From positions 186,001 through 250,000 of the forward strand of contig NZ_PITQ01000001.1 of the NCBI RefSeq assembly GCF_002834385.1: a DNA stretch of 64,000 nt. Direction: 5' to 3'. Made by a program: the position numbers and the translations under genes. Below, one piece after another: positions 9,478 through 17,873 of the stretch; positions within the stretch are counted from its first letter, which is position 1, and every line of letters begins with the position of its first letter. The notes beneath the pieces were generated by a model. That model ran no database searches. It saw nothing but the letters and a program-made list of their open reading frames with translations, and had not been told where the DNA came from. This stretch comes from Rahnella sp. AA. Its GTDB lineage: Bacteria > Pseudomonadota > Gammaproteobacteria > Enterobacterales > Enterobacteriaceae.

Positions 9478-9870
9478 TTACCAGTTTTTCTTGATCAGGC
9501 GGTCAATGCTGAATGCGCCAGGACCTGAAGCAAACAGGACGAAGAAACCACCGGCGATGGACAGGTTTTTCATGAACATCATTTGGTTCACGCCCTGCGC
9601 AAAATCAGTGTGGAAGATCAGGGCAGTCAGGATAGTGAAGATTGCCGTGATCAGCGCTGTGGTACGGGTAAAGAAGCCAAACAGGATAGCCAAACCGCCG
9701 CCAAATTCTAACAAGATAGTCAGTGGCAGGAAGAAGCTTGGAACGCCCATGGAAGTCATATAACCCGCAGTCGCGGTGTAGCCGTTGATTTTTCCCCAGC
9801 CAGCAACGATGAACAGGATTGGCATAAGGATACGGGCTACCAGTAAAGCTGTGTCTTGTAACTTAGTCAT
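9478..9870 (-). CDS. yqjF: DoxX-family inner-membrane protein YqjF
   Basis: A DoxX-family membrane protein of 130 residues with four predicted membrane segments (starting about residues 8, 45, 70 and 105), containing LVARILMPILFIVAGWGKI and LEFGGGLAILFGFFTR. I chose the ATG at 9870, which gives MTKLQDTALL and has GGAG six to seven bases upstream; the longer reading needs a TTG start. In E. coli yqjF expression is induced through YhaJ by quinol-type metabolites, but the biochemical role is unknown. It sits between yqjG and the yqjD-E-K operon. Confidence 0.92.
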   Translation of the reverse strand: MTKLQDTALLVARILMPILFIVAGWGKINGYTATAGYMTSMGVPSFFLPLTILLEFGGGLAILFGFFTRTTALITAIFTILTALIFHTDFAQGVNQMMFMKNLSIAGGFFVLFASGPGAFSIDRLIKKNW

Positions 9871-10060
9871 TTTCTTCTCCAAAACGTAGTGTGCCCAAAT
9901 TGAGCTTAAAGTGTTACCGGCCCGGTCAGAAAATGTTTCTCGCCGTTACCGCCTCAGTTGATGATGAGATAATAAGTCGAACGATTACGGTTTGTTAGCA
10001 AGTAAAACTGTTGGAATGATTCAAATAAATTGAATGGAGGAAGGATTGTTATTCAAAAAG

Positions 10061-10094
10061 AAAAGGGTCAGATGAATATTCATCCGACCCTTTT
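10061..10094. terminator. terminator downstream of yqjK
   Basis: AAAAGGGTC and GATGAAT fold back on ATTCATC and GACCCTTTT with one mispaired base in the stem. A run of T follows on the minus strand. It closes the yqjD-yqjE-yqjK unit. Confidence 0.75.
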
Positions 10095-10112
10095 ATACGA
10101 AGACCACAGAGC

Positions 10113-10397
10113 TTACTTACTGGCGAAAGTCTTGCGCAGCAGCCGCACGGTTCCCCAGATGCCAAACGCCCGCCGTGACCAGCGCACAATGCTGCTGGGA
10201 TGGCGGATGCCGTAAACGGCAATCAGGCTGGAGCCCACGACCAGATATTTCCGCATATCGACAATCTTTACCCAGCCGCGGTCAATTTTCGCGGTGGCAT
10301 CCAGCCAGTCAGAGCCCGCAGCAGACAGCTCTGCTCGCTGGCGATCAATCTGGCGCAGAAGCCTGACTTTTTCGATAGCGCGGTCCGGGATACTCAT
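10113..10397 (-). CDS. yqjK: YqjK family protein
   Basis: A 94-residue YqjK-like protein. The N-terminal half is a charged helix (RAIEKVRLLRQIDRQRAEL) and the C-terminal half has the conserved YGIRHPSSIVRWSRRAFGIW, similar to E. coli YqjK. Its function is not established. The ATG overlaps the yqjE stop as ATGA, so the two are translationally coupled. It is the last gene of the yqjC-D-E-K run. Confidence 0.88.
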   Translation of the reverse strand: MSIPDRAIEKVRLLRQIDRQRAELSAAGSDWLDATAKIDRGWVKIVDMRKYLVVGSSLIAVYGIRHPSSIVRWSRRAFGIWGTVRLLRKTFASK

Positions 10398-10801
10398 CGC
10401 TCTTCATCCTTTTCCAGCAACGCCCGGTCAACATCCAGCTGTTTGCGGGTGAGGCTCAAAAGCGTTGAACGTTTAGCCTTTGCCAGCGTCATCGCGCCCA
10501 GAATTACGGCGAGAAGCAACAGAACGCCGGTTGCGGTGCCGATGGCCACCAGCCGGTACGCCGGATCAATCGCCCAGAAGAGAAGAACCAGCAAACTCAT
10601 CAGGCCAAAAGCGGTGAAAATCAGGGTAATACCCGCCATGAGCAGTAATTGGAAAATATTGGCCTTTTCCTCTTCCAGCTCAATAACGGCCAGCCTGACA
10701 CGCGTTTCAACCATGCCTACAACCACGGTGGCAATACGTGAAACGATGTCAAAAAGCCCTTTACCCGGTCCTTGTGGTGAAGGTTTTATCGGTTCAGGCA
10801 T
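10394..10801 (-). CDS. yqjE: YqjE, phage-holin-like inner-membrane protein
   Basis: A 135-residue protein of the Phage_holin_3_6/YqjE family with two central membrane segments (about 52-75 and 80-105: LLLMAGITLIFTAFGLMSLLVLLFW and a second hydrophobic run) and a charged C-terminal tail. E. coli YqjE is an inner-membrane partner of YqjD/ElaB-type proteins. It begins two bases after the yqjD stop and overlaps yqjK, so the three are one operon. Confidence 0.9.
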   Translation of the reverse strand: MPEPIKPSPQGPGKGLFDIVSRIATVVVGMVETRVRLAVIELEEEKANIFQLLLMAGITLIFTAFGLMSLLVLLFWAIDPAYRLVAIGTATGVLLLLAVILGAMTLAKAKRSTLLSLTRKQLDVDRALLEKDEER

Positions 10802-10803
10802 AA

Positions 10804-11106
10804 TTAGCGACGAGCTAAAAGAACGCCAATGACAACGCCGACTGCGGCACCAATACCGACGCCAGTCCAGGGTTTTTCATGTACGTAATCGTCAGCCTTA
10901 CCGGCAATTTCTTTGGTCTGATAAGCGATTTTATCGCCCGTATCGCTCAAACGAGCGCGGGTATCTTTGAGCAAGGATTCTGCTTTACCACGCAGTTTAT
11001 CGAGTTCAGCTTTCGGCTTATCGGTAGAGGTCTGGAGAACTTCTTCCAGGGTGTCTGCCAATGACTTGAGTTCAGCGCGCAGTTGTTCTGATGTATTACT
11101 AGCCAT
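10804..11106 (-). CDS. yqjD: YqjD, DUF883 ribosome-associated membrane protein
   Basis: A 100-residue DUF883 (YqjD/ElaB) protein. The N-terminal 75 residues form an amphipathic helix that can coil (EQLRAELKSLADTLEEVLQ), and the C-terminus is a tail anchor, WTGVGIGAAVGVVIGVLLARR. In E. coli YqjD binds ribosomes in stationary phase and tethers them to the inner membrane. The tail-anchor layout is intact. It heads the yqjD-yqjE-yqjK unit. Confidence 0.93.
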   Translation of the reverse strand: MASNTSEQLRAELKSLADTLEEVLQTSTDKPKAELDKLRGKAESLLKDTRARLSDTGDKIAYQTKEIAGKADDYVHEKPWTGVGIGAAVGVVIGVLLARR

Positions 11107-11254
11107 GTGTAAGTCACTCCATACGTTAACTGATTCGAACTTTTAACATAGCGGATATTCAGGTGATCGCAAATGCGAATTATCTGTTTCAAAAAGCAAG
11201 ATCGCTGAAAAATCCGTTAAAGCGGGCTGCAATTTTTCTTCTGAGAGAAAGAAA

Positions 11255-11632
11255 TTACCTGCCTTCTGCGTGTTTCAGTTCTGACTGTGCTTCTTCCAGT
11301 TTTTGCTGTTTTTTGATGATCTTGTCATGGTCGCCTTTCGCCTGAGCCTCTTTCAGCTCCTGCTCACGTTCACTGACTTTTTTGCGTTGTTCATCAATAC
11401 GTTTTTGGTTTTCAGCTTTCAGCCCGGCATCCGTACAATGCGCTTTGTTTTCACGCAAGGCTTTCTCAAGCCCCTCAATGCGGTTCTGGTTTTTATGCAA
11501 CCGGGCTTCATCGATTTGTTTCTGTATTTCCTGTTGTTTGGTTGCACAGCTTTCTGGCTGAGCCGCAGCAAAGCTGGCAGAAGTGAACAGTAATGCAGGA
11601 ATCAAAGTGCATGTTGCGAGGGTAAATTTCAT
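11255..11632 (-). CDS. yqjC: YqjC, DUF1090 periplasmic protein
   Basis: A 125-residue secreted DUF1090 protein with a Sec signal peptide (cleavage near SFAAAQ, residue about 24). The mature part is one long charged helix rich in Glu, Lys and Gln, with two cysteines (CATKQQEIQKQ and HCTDAGLKAENQ) that could form a disulfide. Function is unknown. The gene lies between yqjD and mzrA, as in E. coli. A GGAAG site precedes the ATG. Confidence 0.92.
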   Translation of the reverse strand: MKFTLATCTLIPALLFTSASFAAAQPESCATKQQEIQKQIDEARLHKNQNRIEGLEKALRENKAHCTDAGLKAENQKRIDEQRKKVSEREQELKEAQAKGDHDKIIKKQQKLEEAQSELKHAEGR

Positions 11633-11652
11633 TATTGAGCTTCCTTGTGATG

Positions 11653-12036
11653 CTATCCAAATTTCAGACGGTCACGATCCAGTTTAGCCACCCAGGGCTT
11701 AGTATGGGGTGGTTCACAGTACTGAATGACAAATCCGGCGGGTAAAATATCCTGTAATACCGCTTCTGCTATCTTGCGCTGTGAGGCTGAATCCAGCTGT
11801 ATAACTAAGCCATCATCCAGTGGTGTGATGCTTTTAATGTGGATGCCACGCTGACTGAGCCCCTGATAGACATAAAAACCATCAGGCAGTGCGACCCCCG
11901 CTCTGGCCGGGCGAATTTGCAGGGCACTGGCGGGCATCGGCAGGCGCGATACCGCCAGACCTATCATCGAGGCCGCAGCCAGCAACATGAATAAGGCCGG
12001 CCAGATAAACGAGCGTTTCGCCAATCTGAGATTCAT
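11653..12036 (-). CDS. mzrA: EnvZ/OmpR modulator MzrA
   Basis: MzrA is a small inner-membrane protein that binds the histidine kinase EnvZ and links the Cpx and EnvZ/OmpR envelope-stress systems in E. coli. The 127-residue product has one N-terminal membrane segment (about 10-32, [18 protein letters not shown]) and a periplasmic domain. Its ATG overlaps the yqjA stop by four bases, so the two are coupled, as in E. coli, where both are CpxR-activated. Confidence 0.9.
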   Translation of the reverse strand: MNLRLAKRSFIWPALFMLLAAASMIGLAVSRLPMPASALQIRPARAGVALPDGFYVYQGLSQRGIHIKSITPLDDGLVIQLDSASQRKIAEAVLQDILPAGFVIQYCEPPHTKPWVAKLDRDRLKFG

Positions 12037-12716
12037 GATGCGCTTTTGCCCTTATTCTGGCGGTCAGCGTGTTTTTTGCGCCACAGCACAATAATGGAAC
12101 CGACCAAGCCGCCGATCAGCAACAGAACGGGCAGCAACATCAGGCAGTTCATTACCTGATCTTCATATTTGAGAAACAGCGGAGTCTTGCCCAGAAAATA
12201 CCCGAGCGAAGTCAGGATAAGGATCCACAGTAACCCGCTGACCCAGTTGAAAAACTGGAAACGGCTGTTGCTGAGGCCTGACAAACCGGCAATGGTTGGC
12301 AGGAGGGTGCGTACAAATGCTAAAAAGCGGCCCACTAATAAGGCGGAAAGGCCATGCTTGTGGAAAAGAGCATGCGCACGTTCGTGGTATTGAACGGGCA
12401 AATGTGCGAGCCAGCTTTGTACTATCCGGGTATTCCCCAGCCATTTCCCCTGAGCGTAACTAAGCCAGCAGCCGAGGCTTGCGGCGGATGTCAGCAGGAA
12501 AATGGTTAACGGAAAATTCATGGCATCTTTAGCGATCAATACGCCGACCAGGATCAGCAGGCTGTCGCCGGGTAAAAATGCCGCAGGAAGCAGACCGTTT
12601 TCGAGAAAAATGATCATAAATAAAATCAGGTACAGCGCCCAGACCAGAGAAGGATCGGCCAGGGTTTTATAATCTTGTTGCCAAAGGGCGTCGATAAGCG
12701 AACTGATAATTTCCAT
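12033..12716 (-). CDS. yqjA: DedA-family membrane protein YqjA
   Basis: A DedA-family inner-membrane protein of 227 residues. It has the family motifs [20 protein letters not shown] near residue 40, and [20 protein letters not shown] near residue 128, whose arginines and acidic residues are required in E. coli YqjA. E. coli YqjA supports growth at alkaline pH and membrane-potential maintenance and overlaps in function with YghB; the family is linked to lipid scrambling. First gene of the yqjA-mzrA unit. Confidence 0.95.
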   Translation of the reverse strand: MEIISSLIDALWQQDYKTLADPSLVWALYLILFMIIFLENGLLPAAFLPGDSLLILVGVLIAKDAMNFPLTIFLLTSAASLGCWLSYAQGKWLGNTRIVQSWLAHLPVQYHERAHALFHKHGLSALLVGRFLAFVRTLLPTIAGLSGLSNSRFQFFNWVSGLLWILILTSLGYFLGKTPLFLKYEDQVMNCLMLLPVLLLIGGLVGSIIVLWRKKHADRQNKGKSAS

Positions 12717-13051
12717 CTTTGATGAAAAACTCCATAATTTTCAGTGGGTCAGCAAAGTGCATCAGCGGAGAATTTGTCTCGACGCTGCCTGTATTGCTGA
12801 GAAGGTTGCCTCTTCCCTGGCGGATTATCTGGTCATGCGTTAATCGGGGGCTTACACGTTGTTGAGCGTGATTTCACACGGCTAAACGGGTAAAAAAAGT
12901 GGTCTAACTGTAACAAAATAACAATAACTCAGACAGGTAAATATAGCGCGTTGAGACCGATCATTTAAGTCTGAAGCACGTTTCGGAAAGGGTTTTACAT
13001 TGACTGACACTACTCGACAGTGTCTGACAGGATGGAGGGATAATAAGATAA
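12717..13051. other. intergenic region upstream of yqjA
   Basis: About 335 bases between the yqjA start and the exuR terminator. It should hold the yqjA-mzrA promoter. I looked for a CpxR box (GTAAA-N5-GTAAA) and found only partial matches near 12890-12920. A seven-base inverted repeat, TGACACT/AGTGTC(T), lies at about 13005-13025. No ORF of note. Confidence 0.4.
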
Positions 13052-13080
13052 AAGGCAGGTTAGTGAGATAAACCTGCCTT
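13052..13080 (-). terminator. exuR terminator
   Basis: Perfect ten-base arms AAGGCAGGTT (13052-13061) and AACCTGCCTT (13071-13080) flank a nine-base loop. On the minus strand it is followed by TTATCTTATT. It starts ten bases after the exuR stop. Confidence 0.8.
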
Positions 13081-13089
13081 AAGGGGAAT

Positions 13090-13866
13090 TTATTTTGTGT
13101 TGAGCAAAGGCGGATCGAGATGAACGACCGGGTTTTCTGAATAAAGATAACGGTCTACGTTAAATTCGAAATCGTCGCTGGTCGCACGGAAAAGCATTTG
13201 TTTAGTGTTTTCCAGATGCTGCCACATGGCGAGCTTCGACGCATGCGGATCGCGGCGAATCAGTGCTTTAAGGATCAGGTCGTGATCTTCGCACCAGCTT
13301 TCAATCGATTTCTCATCGATGTGTTCGTGCAGCTTGCGCCAGTAAGGGTTATGCAACCGCTGGCTCCACATTTTTTCAACGATAGTGGAGAGCGCGTTGT
13401 TCTGCGTGGCCTGCGCCACCTGCACGTGGAATTTCAAATCCCATTCAGAATCGCGAAAACGGTCTTCCTGGCGGGCGTGCTCCTGAATTTCCATCAGGCG
13501 CATGATGTCCTGCTTTGTCACCTGTGTTGCGGCAAATTCAGCGATATTACTTTCAATTAGCTGACGCGCTTGCAAGAGTTCAAATGGGCCGGCGGTGCCA
13601 AACTCACTGCCAGAATCCGGAACAACCAGATGACGCTGCTGGTTAGACATCACATGAATGCCCGACCCTTTACGGACTTCCACATAACCTTCAACTTCCA
13701 GCATGATAATCGCTTCACGCACGACGGTGCGGCTGACATCCATTTCATCGGAAATCAGCCGTTCGGCGGGTAATTTATCGCCAACCGGATACAAACCTGT
13801 TTCGATTCGTTCCTTGAGTGTGGCAGCCAGTTGTTGGTAAAGGCGTCTGGTGTCTGTGGATTCCAT
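13090..13866 (-). CDS. exuR: GntR-family hexuronate repressor ExuR
   Basis: ExuR represses the hexuronate uptake and catabolic genes and is released by galacturonate-type inducers. The 258-residue protein is collinear with E. coli ExuR: a winged HTH (about 5-75, with [24 protein letters not shown] and [11 protein letters not shown]) and a FadR-like FCD effector domain (about 95-235) with the metal/ligand residues in ESNIAEFAA and [14 protein letters not shown]. It follows exuT on the same strand, separated by about 190 bases that contain a candidate ExuR operator. Confidence 0.97.
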   Translation of the reverse strand: MESTDTRRLYQQLAATLKERIETGLYPVGDKLPAERLISDEMDVSRTVVREAIIMLEVEGYVEVRKGSGIHVMSNQQRHLVVPDSGSEFGTAGPFELLQARQLIESNIAEFAATQVTKQDIMRLMEIQEHARQEDRFRDSEWDLKFHVQVAQATQNNALSTIVEKMWSQRLHNPYWRKLHEHIDEKSIESWCEDHDLILKALIRRDPHASKLAMWQHLENTKQMLFRATSDDFEFNVDRYLYSENPVVHLDPPLLNTK

Positions 13867-13923
13867 ATGAGTGCTCTTTAAAGTAGTGAAACCTGCAAGA
13901 AGTGAATGTCGGACAGACCTGTG

Positions 13924-13941
13924 AACTTATTATACAAGTGC
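13924..13941. promoter_or_regulatory. candidate ExuR operator upstream of exuR
   Basis: An 18-base site, AACTTATTATACAAGTGC, matches 11 of 18 positions of the enterobacterial ExuR/UxuR consensus AAATTGGTATACCAATTT, including the central TATAC. It lies 58 bases upstream of the exuR ATG and would allow autoregulation. The alignment was made by eye against a remembered consensus. Confidence 0.45.
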
Positions 13942-14055
13942 CAGTATACGTTTTACGAAAGGTTGATGCACCGTGCATTAGACAGAAAGGCATTGGAGAA
14001 GTGTCAGAGAAATGCAAAGCCCGGCAAAGACGCTTACCGGGCTATTATTCGTTGA

Positions 14056-15348
14056 TCAGGCTTTCGCAGTGTGCAGCGGAGCCGGTGCAGCTTCAACGGC
14101 TGAACGGTTCTGCAGTACAGTCCAGATGATGATGGCGCCGAGCAAATCGAAGACTGCAAGGGCTGCAAACAGCGGGCTGAAACCGATGGTGTCAGCCAGT
14201 GCACCGACCACCAGGGCGAACATCGTACTTGCCATCCAGGCGGCCATACCGGTCAGGCCGTTAGCCGTTGCCACTTCGTTACGACCAAACACGTCGGAAG
14301 ACAGAGTGATTAACGCGCCGGACAGTGACTGGTGAGCAAAACCACCGACGCACAGCAACGCGATGGCTGCGTATGGGCTGGTGAACAAGCCAATCATCCC
14401 CGGGCCGATCATCAGGACTGCACCCATCGTAACCACCATTTTACGGGAGACGATCAGGTTAACTTTGAAGTACTTCTGGAACAGCGGAGGCAGATAGCCA
14501 CCGAGGATACAGCCGAGGTCAGCGAACAGCATCGGCATCCAGGCAAACATTGCGATTTCTTTCAGGTTAAAGCCATACACTTTGAACATGAACAGCGGGA
14601 TCCAGGCGTTGAATGTGCCCCAGGCCGGTTCCGCCAGGAAGCGAGGCAGCGCGATGCCCCAGAACTGGCGGTTACGCAGGATTTCCCAGGCTGACATTTT
14701 CTTGCCATTGTTGGTCTGATGCTGTGCTTCCTGACCTTCCAGGATGTAATCGCGTTCTTCAGTGCTGAGTTTCTTTTGATCTTTAGGGTGTTTGTAGAAT
14801 ACCAGCCAGCTCAGTGCCCAGATCATGCTTAGCGCACCGGTAATAATGAAAGCCAGCTGCCAGCTGTGCATCACGATACACCAGACAACCAGAGGAGGGG
14901 CAATCATCCCGCCGATCGAAGAACCGACGTTAAAATAGCCTACGGCAATAGAGCGTTCTTTTGCCGGGAACCATTCACTACTGGCTTTCAGGCCCGCAGG
15001 GATCATGGCAGCTTCCGCCATACCGACCGCGCCGCGGGCGATGGCCAGGCCACCCCAACTGCTTGCCAGTGCGGTGGCCATACAGAAAACAGCCCACAGA
15101 ATAGCAAACATTGCATAACCGACTTTCGTCCCCATCACGTCAAGGACGTAACCGGCAACCGGCTGCATTAGCGTATAGCAGGCAGAATAGGCGGCAATAA
15201 TATAAGAATATTGTTGAGTACTGATATTCAGCTGACTCATTAACGTCGGTGCTGCAGCGGCGATGGCGTTACGTGTTAAATAACCTAATACAGTGCCGCA
15301 TGTCACCAGTGCGATCATGTACCAGCGTAACCCTTTGATCTTACCCAT
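14056..15348 (-). CDS. exuT: hexuronate MFS transporter ExuT
   Basis: ExuT imports galacturonate and glucuronate by proton symport across the inner membrane. The 430-residue protein is a 12-segment major-facilitator member of the anion:cation symporter family, starting GKIKGLRWYMIALVTCGTVL, with the family segment GSSIGGMIAPPLVVW and a central cytoplasmic loop (about 185-225). A GGGAGAG site precedes the ATG. The gene is divergent from uxaC across a 970-base regulatory region. Confidence 0.97.
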   Translation of the reverse strand: MGKIKGLRWYMIALVTCGTVLGYLTRNAIAAAAPTLMSQLNISTQQYSYIIAAYSACYTLMQPVAGYVLDVMGTKVGYAMFAILWAVFCMATALASSWGGLAIARGAVGMAEAAMIPAGLKASSEWFPAKERSIAVGYFNVGSSIGGMIAPPLVVWCIVMHSWQLAFIITGALSMIWALSWLVFYKHPKDQKKLSTEERDYILEGQEAQHQTNNGKKMSAWEILRNRQFWGIALPRFLAEPAWGTFNAWIPLFMFKVYGFNLKEIAMFAWMPMLFADLGCILGGYLPPLFQKYFKVNLIVSRKMVVTMGAVLMIGPGMIGLFTSPYAAIALLCVGGFAHQSLSGALITLSSDVFGRNEVATANGLTGMAAWMASTMFALVVGALADTIGFSPLFAALAVFDLLGAIIIWTVLQNRSAVEAAPAPLHTAKA

Positions 15349-15670
15349 TTAACTCTCTCCCAGTAAATAATCCGGCGATGACAGCGTCAGGCTGCCACGG
15401 CGTATTTCACACCACCTGAATAAGCGTGGGTTCTGGCTTTCCTTAAAGTGATTTCCGGGAACCTCGCTGCCAGATGATTTACTGGGAGCAGCCCGATGTA
15501 TTTACGCACTGGTTTATTGTTATCTGTGCGTAAGGGTCCGATGAACTTCCTGAACACCAGAATTGTTGCTTCGCCATGGGGCTGATTGCGCCTGGGAAGT
15601 GTTTTGCCCGGGCAACAGCGAAAGGATGTGGCAGGTAATCTCTGACGCTCTTGTCCGGGCGAAGCAAAGA

Positions 15671-15900
15671 TAACTTGTCATACAGATTTAAAATTTGAAT
15701 GACATCACAAAACCACATTTAAATTGTGTGGTTACTTAAGTTTTTTAAGCAAGTAGTTAATTTGTTGATTTTAAAGGTTTGTATTTATTTAATTAGATCC
15801 GCTTCACACTTTTATGTGAATGCTTAACACGGAGCACCGGATCGTCTAAACGTAATTGGTGTAACAACTTCACGTAGTGATCACATTTATACCGAACAGT
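15671..15900 (+). repeat. tandem-duplicated regulatory block, copy A
   Basis: Copy A of a block repeated 398 bases downstream. The first 42 bases (15671-15712) match 16069-16110 at 40 of 42 positions. Diverged matches continue at the same offset, with ATTTAAATTGTG near 15718 and GTTTGTATTT near 15778, and end with an ExuR-like site at 15853-15870. Within it: ExuR-like AACTTGTCATACAGATTT (15672-15689), CRP-like TTTGA-N6-TCACA (15694-15709), ExuR-like TAATTGGTGTAACAACTT (15853-15870; 14 of 18 to the consensus). Confidence 0.75.
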
Positions 15901-16068
15901 TAATAAACAATCAGAACCTGACAGATATGGCTGATAATGTGGGCAGAGGGAATCAGCGCGTTGTGGAAGGGCATCTGTCAGGCGGCAGCAAGGGAGGAAA
16001 GTCGCATTCTAAAAATTTGTAAAGCCAGAAAAGGTGCAGGCCTTGTTTTGTCACATTTGGTACGAAAT

Positions 16069-16300
16069 TAACTTGTCATACAGATTTAAAGTTTGAGTGA
16101 CATCACAAAATGACACTCTAATTGTGAGGATAATAAGCAGCAGTACCTGATGACGCTAAAGTCATTATTTTACAGCGAATTAGTTTGTATTTTTGGAATG
16201 AAATCAGTCGTTTTAGCGACGTTATGCCGCTAAAAAGTACTGGACGATAGCTTAAATTGGTGTGATAACTTCGCACCATTGAGTGATAACTCTACAGAAT
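16069..16300 (+). repeat. tandem-duplicated regulatory block, copy B (uxaC promoter)
   Basis: Copy B lies directly upstream of uxaC. It carries ExuR-like AACTTGTCATACAGATTT (16070-16087; 13 of 18), CRP-like TTTGA-N6-TCACA (16092-16107) and ExuR-like AAATTGGTGTGATAACTT (16254-16271; 13 of 18, with eight consecutive consensus bases). Spacing between the two ExuR sites is about 183-184 bases in both copies. Copy B therefore probably controls uxaC-uxaB-uxaA by ExuR repression and catabolite activation. Confidence 0.75.
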
Positions 16301-16319
16301 TCATGATGAGGAACCTAAG

Positions 16320-17732
16320 ATGGCGCAGTTTTTAACGGAAGATTTCCTTCTCGACACCGAATTCGCACGTCGCCTGTATCACGACTACGCGAAAGATGAG
16401 CCAATTTTTGACTACCACTGCCATTTGCCGCCAGAGCTTATCGCGCAGAACTATAAATTTAAAAACTTGTATGACATTTGGCTGAAAGGCGACCACTACA
16501 AATGGCGTGCAATGCGCACTAACGGTGTTGCTGAACGTATGTGTACCGGCGATGCCACTGACCGCGAAAAATTTGACGCGTGGGCGGCAACCGTTCCTCA
16601 CACCATCGGTAATCCACTTTACCACTGGACGCACCTTGAGCTGCGTCGTCCGTTCGGTATTACCGGCAAACTGCTTTCCCCTGCCACTGCAGGCGAAATC
16701 TGGGAACGTGGTAATGAATTGCTGGCACAGGATAATTTCTCTGCCCGCGGCATTATGAAACAGATGAACGTGAAAATGGTCGGTACCACCGATGACCCGA
16801 TCGATTCTCTGGAACACCATAAAGCCGTCGCGCAAGACACCAGCTTTGATATCAAAGTGCTGCCAAGCTGGCGCCCGGACAAAGCTTTCAACATCGAAGC
16901 GGCTACCTTTGCAGATTACGTGAAGAAACTGGAAGCCGCGGCTGACGTTTCCATCACCCGTTTCAGCGACCTGCTTGACGCGCTGAAAAAACGTATGGAT
17001 CACTTCGCGGCGCACGGCTGCAAAGTTTCTGACCATGCGCTGGATGTTGTGGTATACGGCGAAGCGGATGACGCCACGCTGGACGGCATTCTGGCCCGCC
17101 GCCTGAGCGGTGAAACGCCAACCACAGAAGAAATCGCTCAGTTTAAAACCGGCGTGTTGCTGTATCTGGCTTCTGAATATCAACGCCGTGAATGGGTACA
17201 GCAGTACCACATTGGCGCGTTGCGCAATAACAACACCCGTATGTTCCAGCTGATTGGCGCGGATGTGGGTTTCGACTCCATCAATGACCAGCCGCTGGCA
17301 GAACCGCTGTCCAAACTGCTGGGCGCGCAAGGCCTGGCCGGTGGCCTGCCAAAAACCATTCTGTACTGCCTGAACCCGCATGATAACGAAGTGATCGGCA
17401 CCATGGTCGGTAACTTCCAGGGCGAAGGGATGCCGGGAAAAATGCAGTTCGGCTCCGGCTGGTGGTTTAACGATCAGAAAGACGGCATGCAGCGTCAGAT
17501 GACGCAGCTGGCCAACCTGGGGCTGTTGAGCCGTTTCGTCGGCATGCTGACGGACAGTCGTAGTTTCCTGTCTTACACCCGCCATGAATATTTCCGTCGC
17601 ATCCTGTGCCAGATGATCGGCCACTGGGTGGAAGCAGGGGAAGCGCCTGCGGATATCGAATTGCTGGGCAGCATGGTGAGAAATATCTGTTTCGACAATG
17701 CGAAACAGTATTTCCAGATTGAGCTGAACTAA
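16320..17732 (+). CDS. uxaC: glucuronate isomerase UxaC
   Basis: UxaC interconverts glucuronate and fructuronate, and galacturonate and tagaturonate, the first cytosolic step of hexuronate use. The 470-residue protein has the full E. coli length and belongs to the amidohydrolase-like superfamily; the metal-binding HxH is at His33 and His35 ([10 protein letters not shown]). The C-terminus keeps [22 protein letters not shown]. It leads an operon with uxaB and uxaA; an AGGAACCTAAG leader supports the start. Confidence 0.97.
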   Translation: MAQFLTEDFLLDTEFARRLYHDYAKDEPIFDYHCHLPPELIAQNYKFKNLYDIWLKGDHYKWRAMRTNGVAERMCTGDATDREKFDAWAATVPHTIGNPLYHWTHLELRRPFGITGKLLSPATAGEIWERGNELLAQDNFSARGIMKQMNVKMVGTTDDPIDSLEHHKAVAQDTSFDIKVLPSWRPDKAFNIEAATFADYVKKLEAAADVSITRFSDLLDALKKRMDHFAAHGCKVSDHALDVVVYGEADDATLDGILARRLSGETPTTEEIAQFKTGVLLYLASEYQRREWVQQYHIGALRNNNTRMFQLIGADVGFDSINDQPLAEPLSKLLGAQGLAGGLPKTILYCLNPHDNEVIGTMVGNFQGEGMPGKMQFGSGWWFNDQKDGMQRQMTQLANLGLLSRFVGMLTDSRSFLSYTRHEYFRRILCQMIGHWVEAGEAPADIELLGSMVRNICFDNAKQYFQIELN

Positions 17733-17873
17733 GAAGTACGATGGAGCGCAGATCCCTGCGCTCCTGAAATAAATGCAGTAATAACAACTAACTATCCCAA
17801 TATAGAACGACGGCCACGGGACAATCTGATGTCCTCAAAGACCGGAGTCTGAGCAAATTAAGGTGAATGTGAG

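Larger units (their letters stand above)
15349..16319. promoter_or_regulatory. long exuT-uxaC divergent regulatory region
   Basis: Nearly 1 kb without a credible gene between divergent exuT and uxaC. It holds two diverged tandem copies of a regulatory block (15671 onward and 16069 onward; see the repeat entries), each with two ExuR-like sites and one CRP-like site. A TTCACA-N6-TGTGAA palindrome lies at 15803-15820 in the first copy only. The 320 bases nearest exuT (15349-15670) have no feature I can name beyond the exuT ribosome-binding site. Confidence 0.6.

Noticed and set aside
12880-12950. CpxR box upstream of yqjA
   Set aside because: Only partial GTAAA-like matches without the five-base spacing.
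15479-15718. 79-codon minus-strand open frame upstream of exuT
   Set aside because: It runs through the ExuR/CRP-like regulatory block, has no good start signal and no recognisable composition.
15803-15820. TTCACA-N6-TGTGAA palindrome as a CRP site
   Set aside because: The half-sites are in the opposite orientation to a CRP site (TGTGA-N6-TCACA), so it is only noted as an inverted repeat.
16332-17624. 430-codon open frame antisense to uxaC
   Set aside because: A shadow of the strongly biased codon use of uxaC; no start signal, His/Arg/Val-rich translation, and uxaC is certain.
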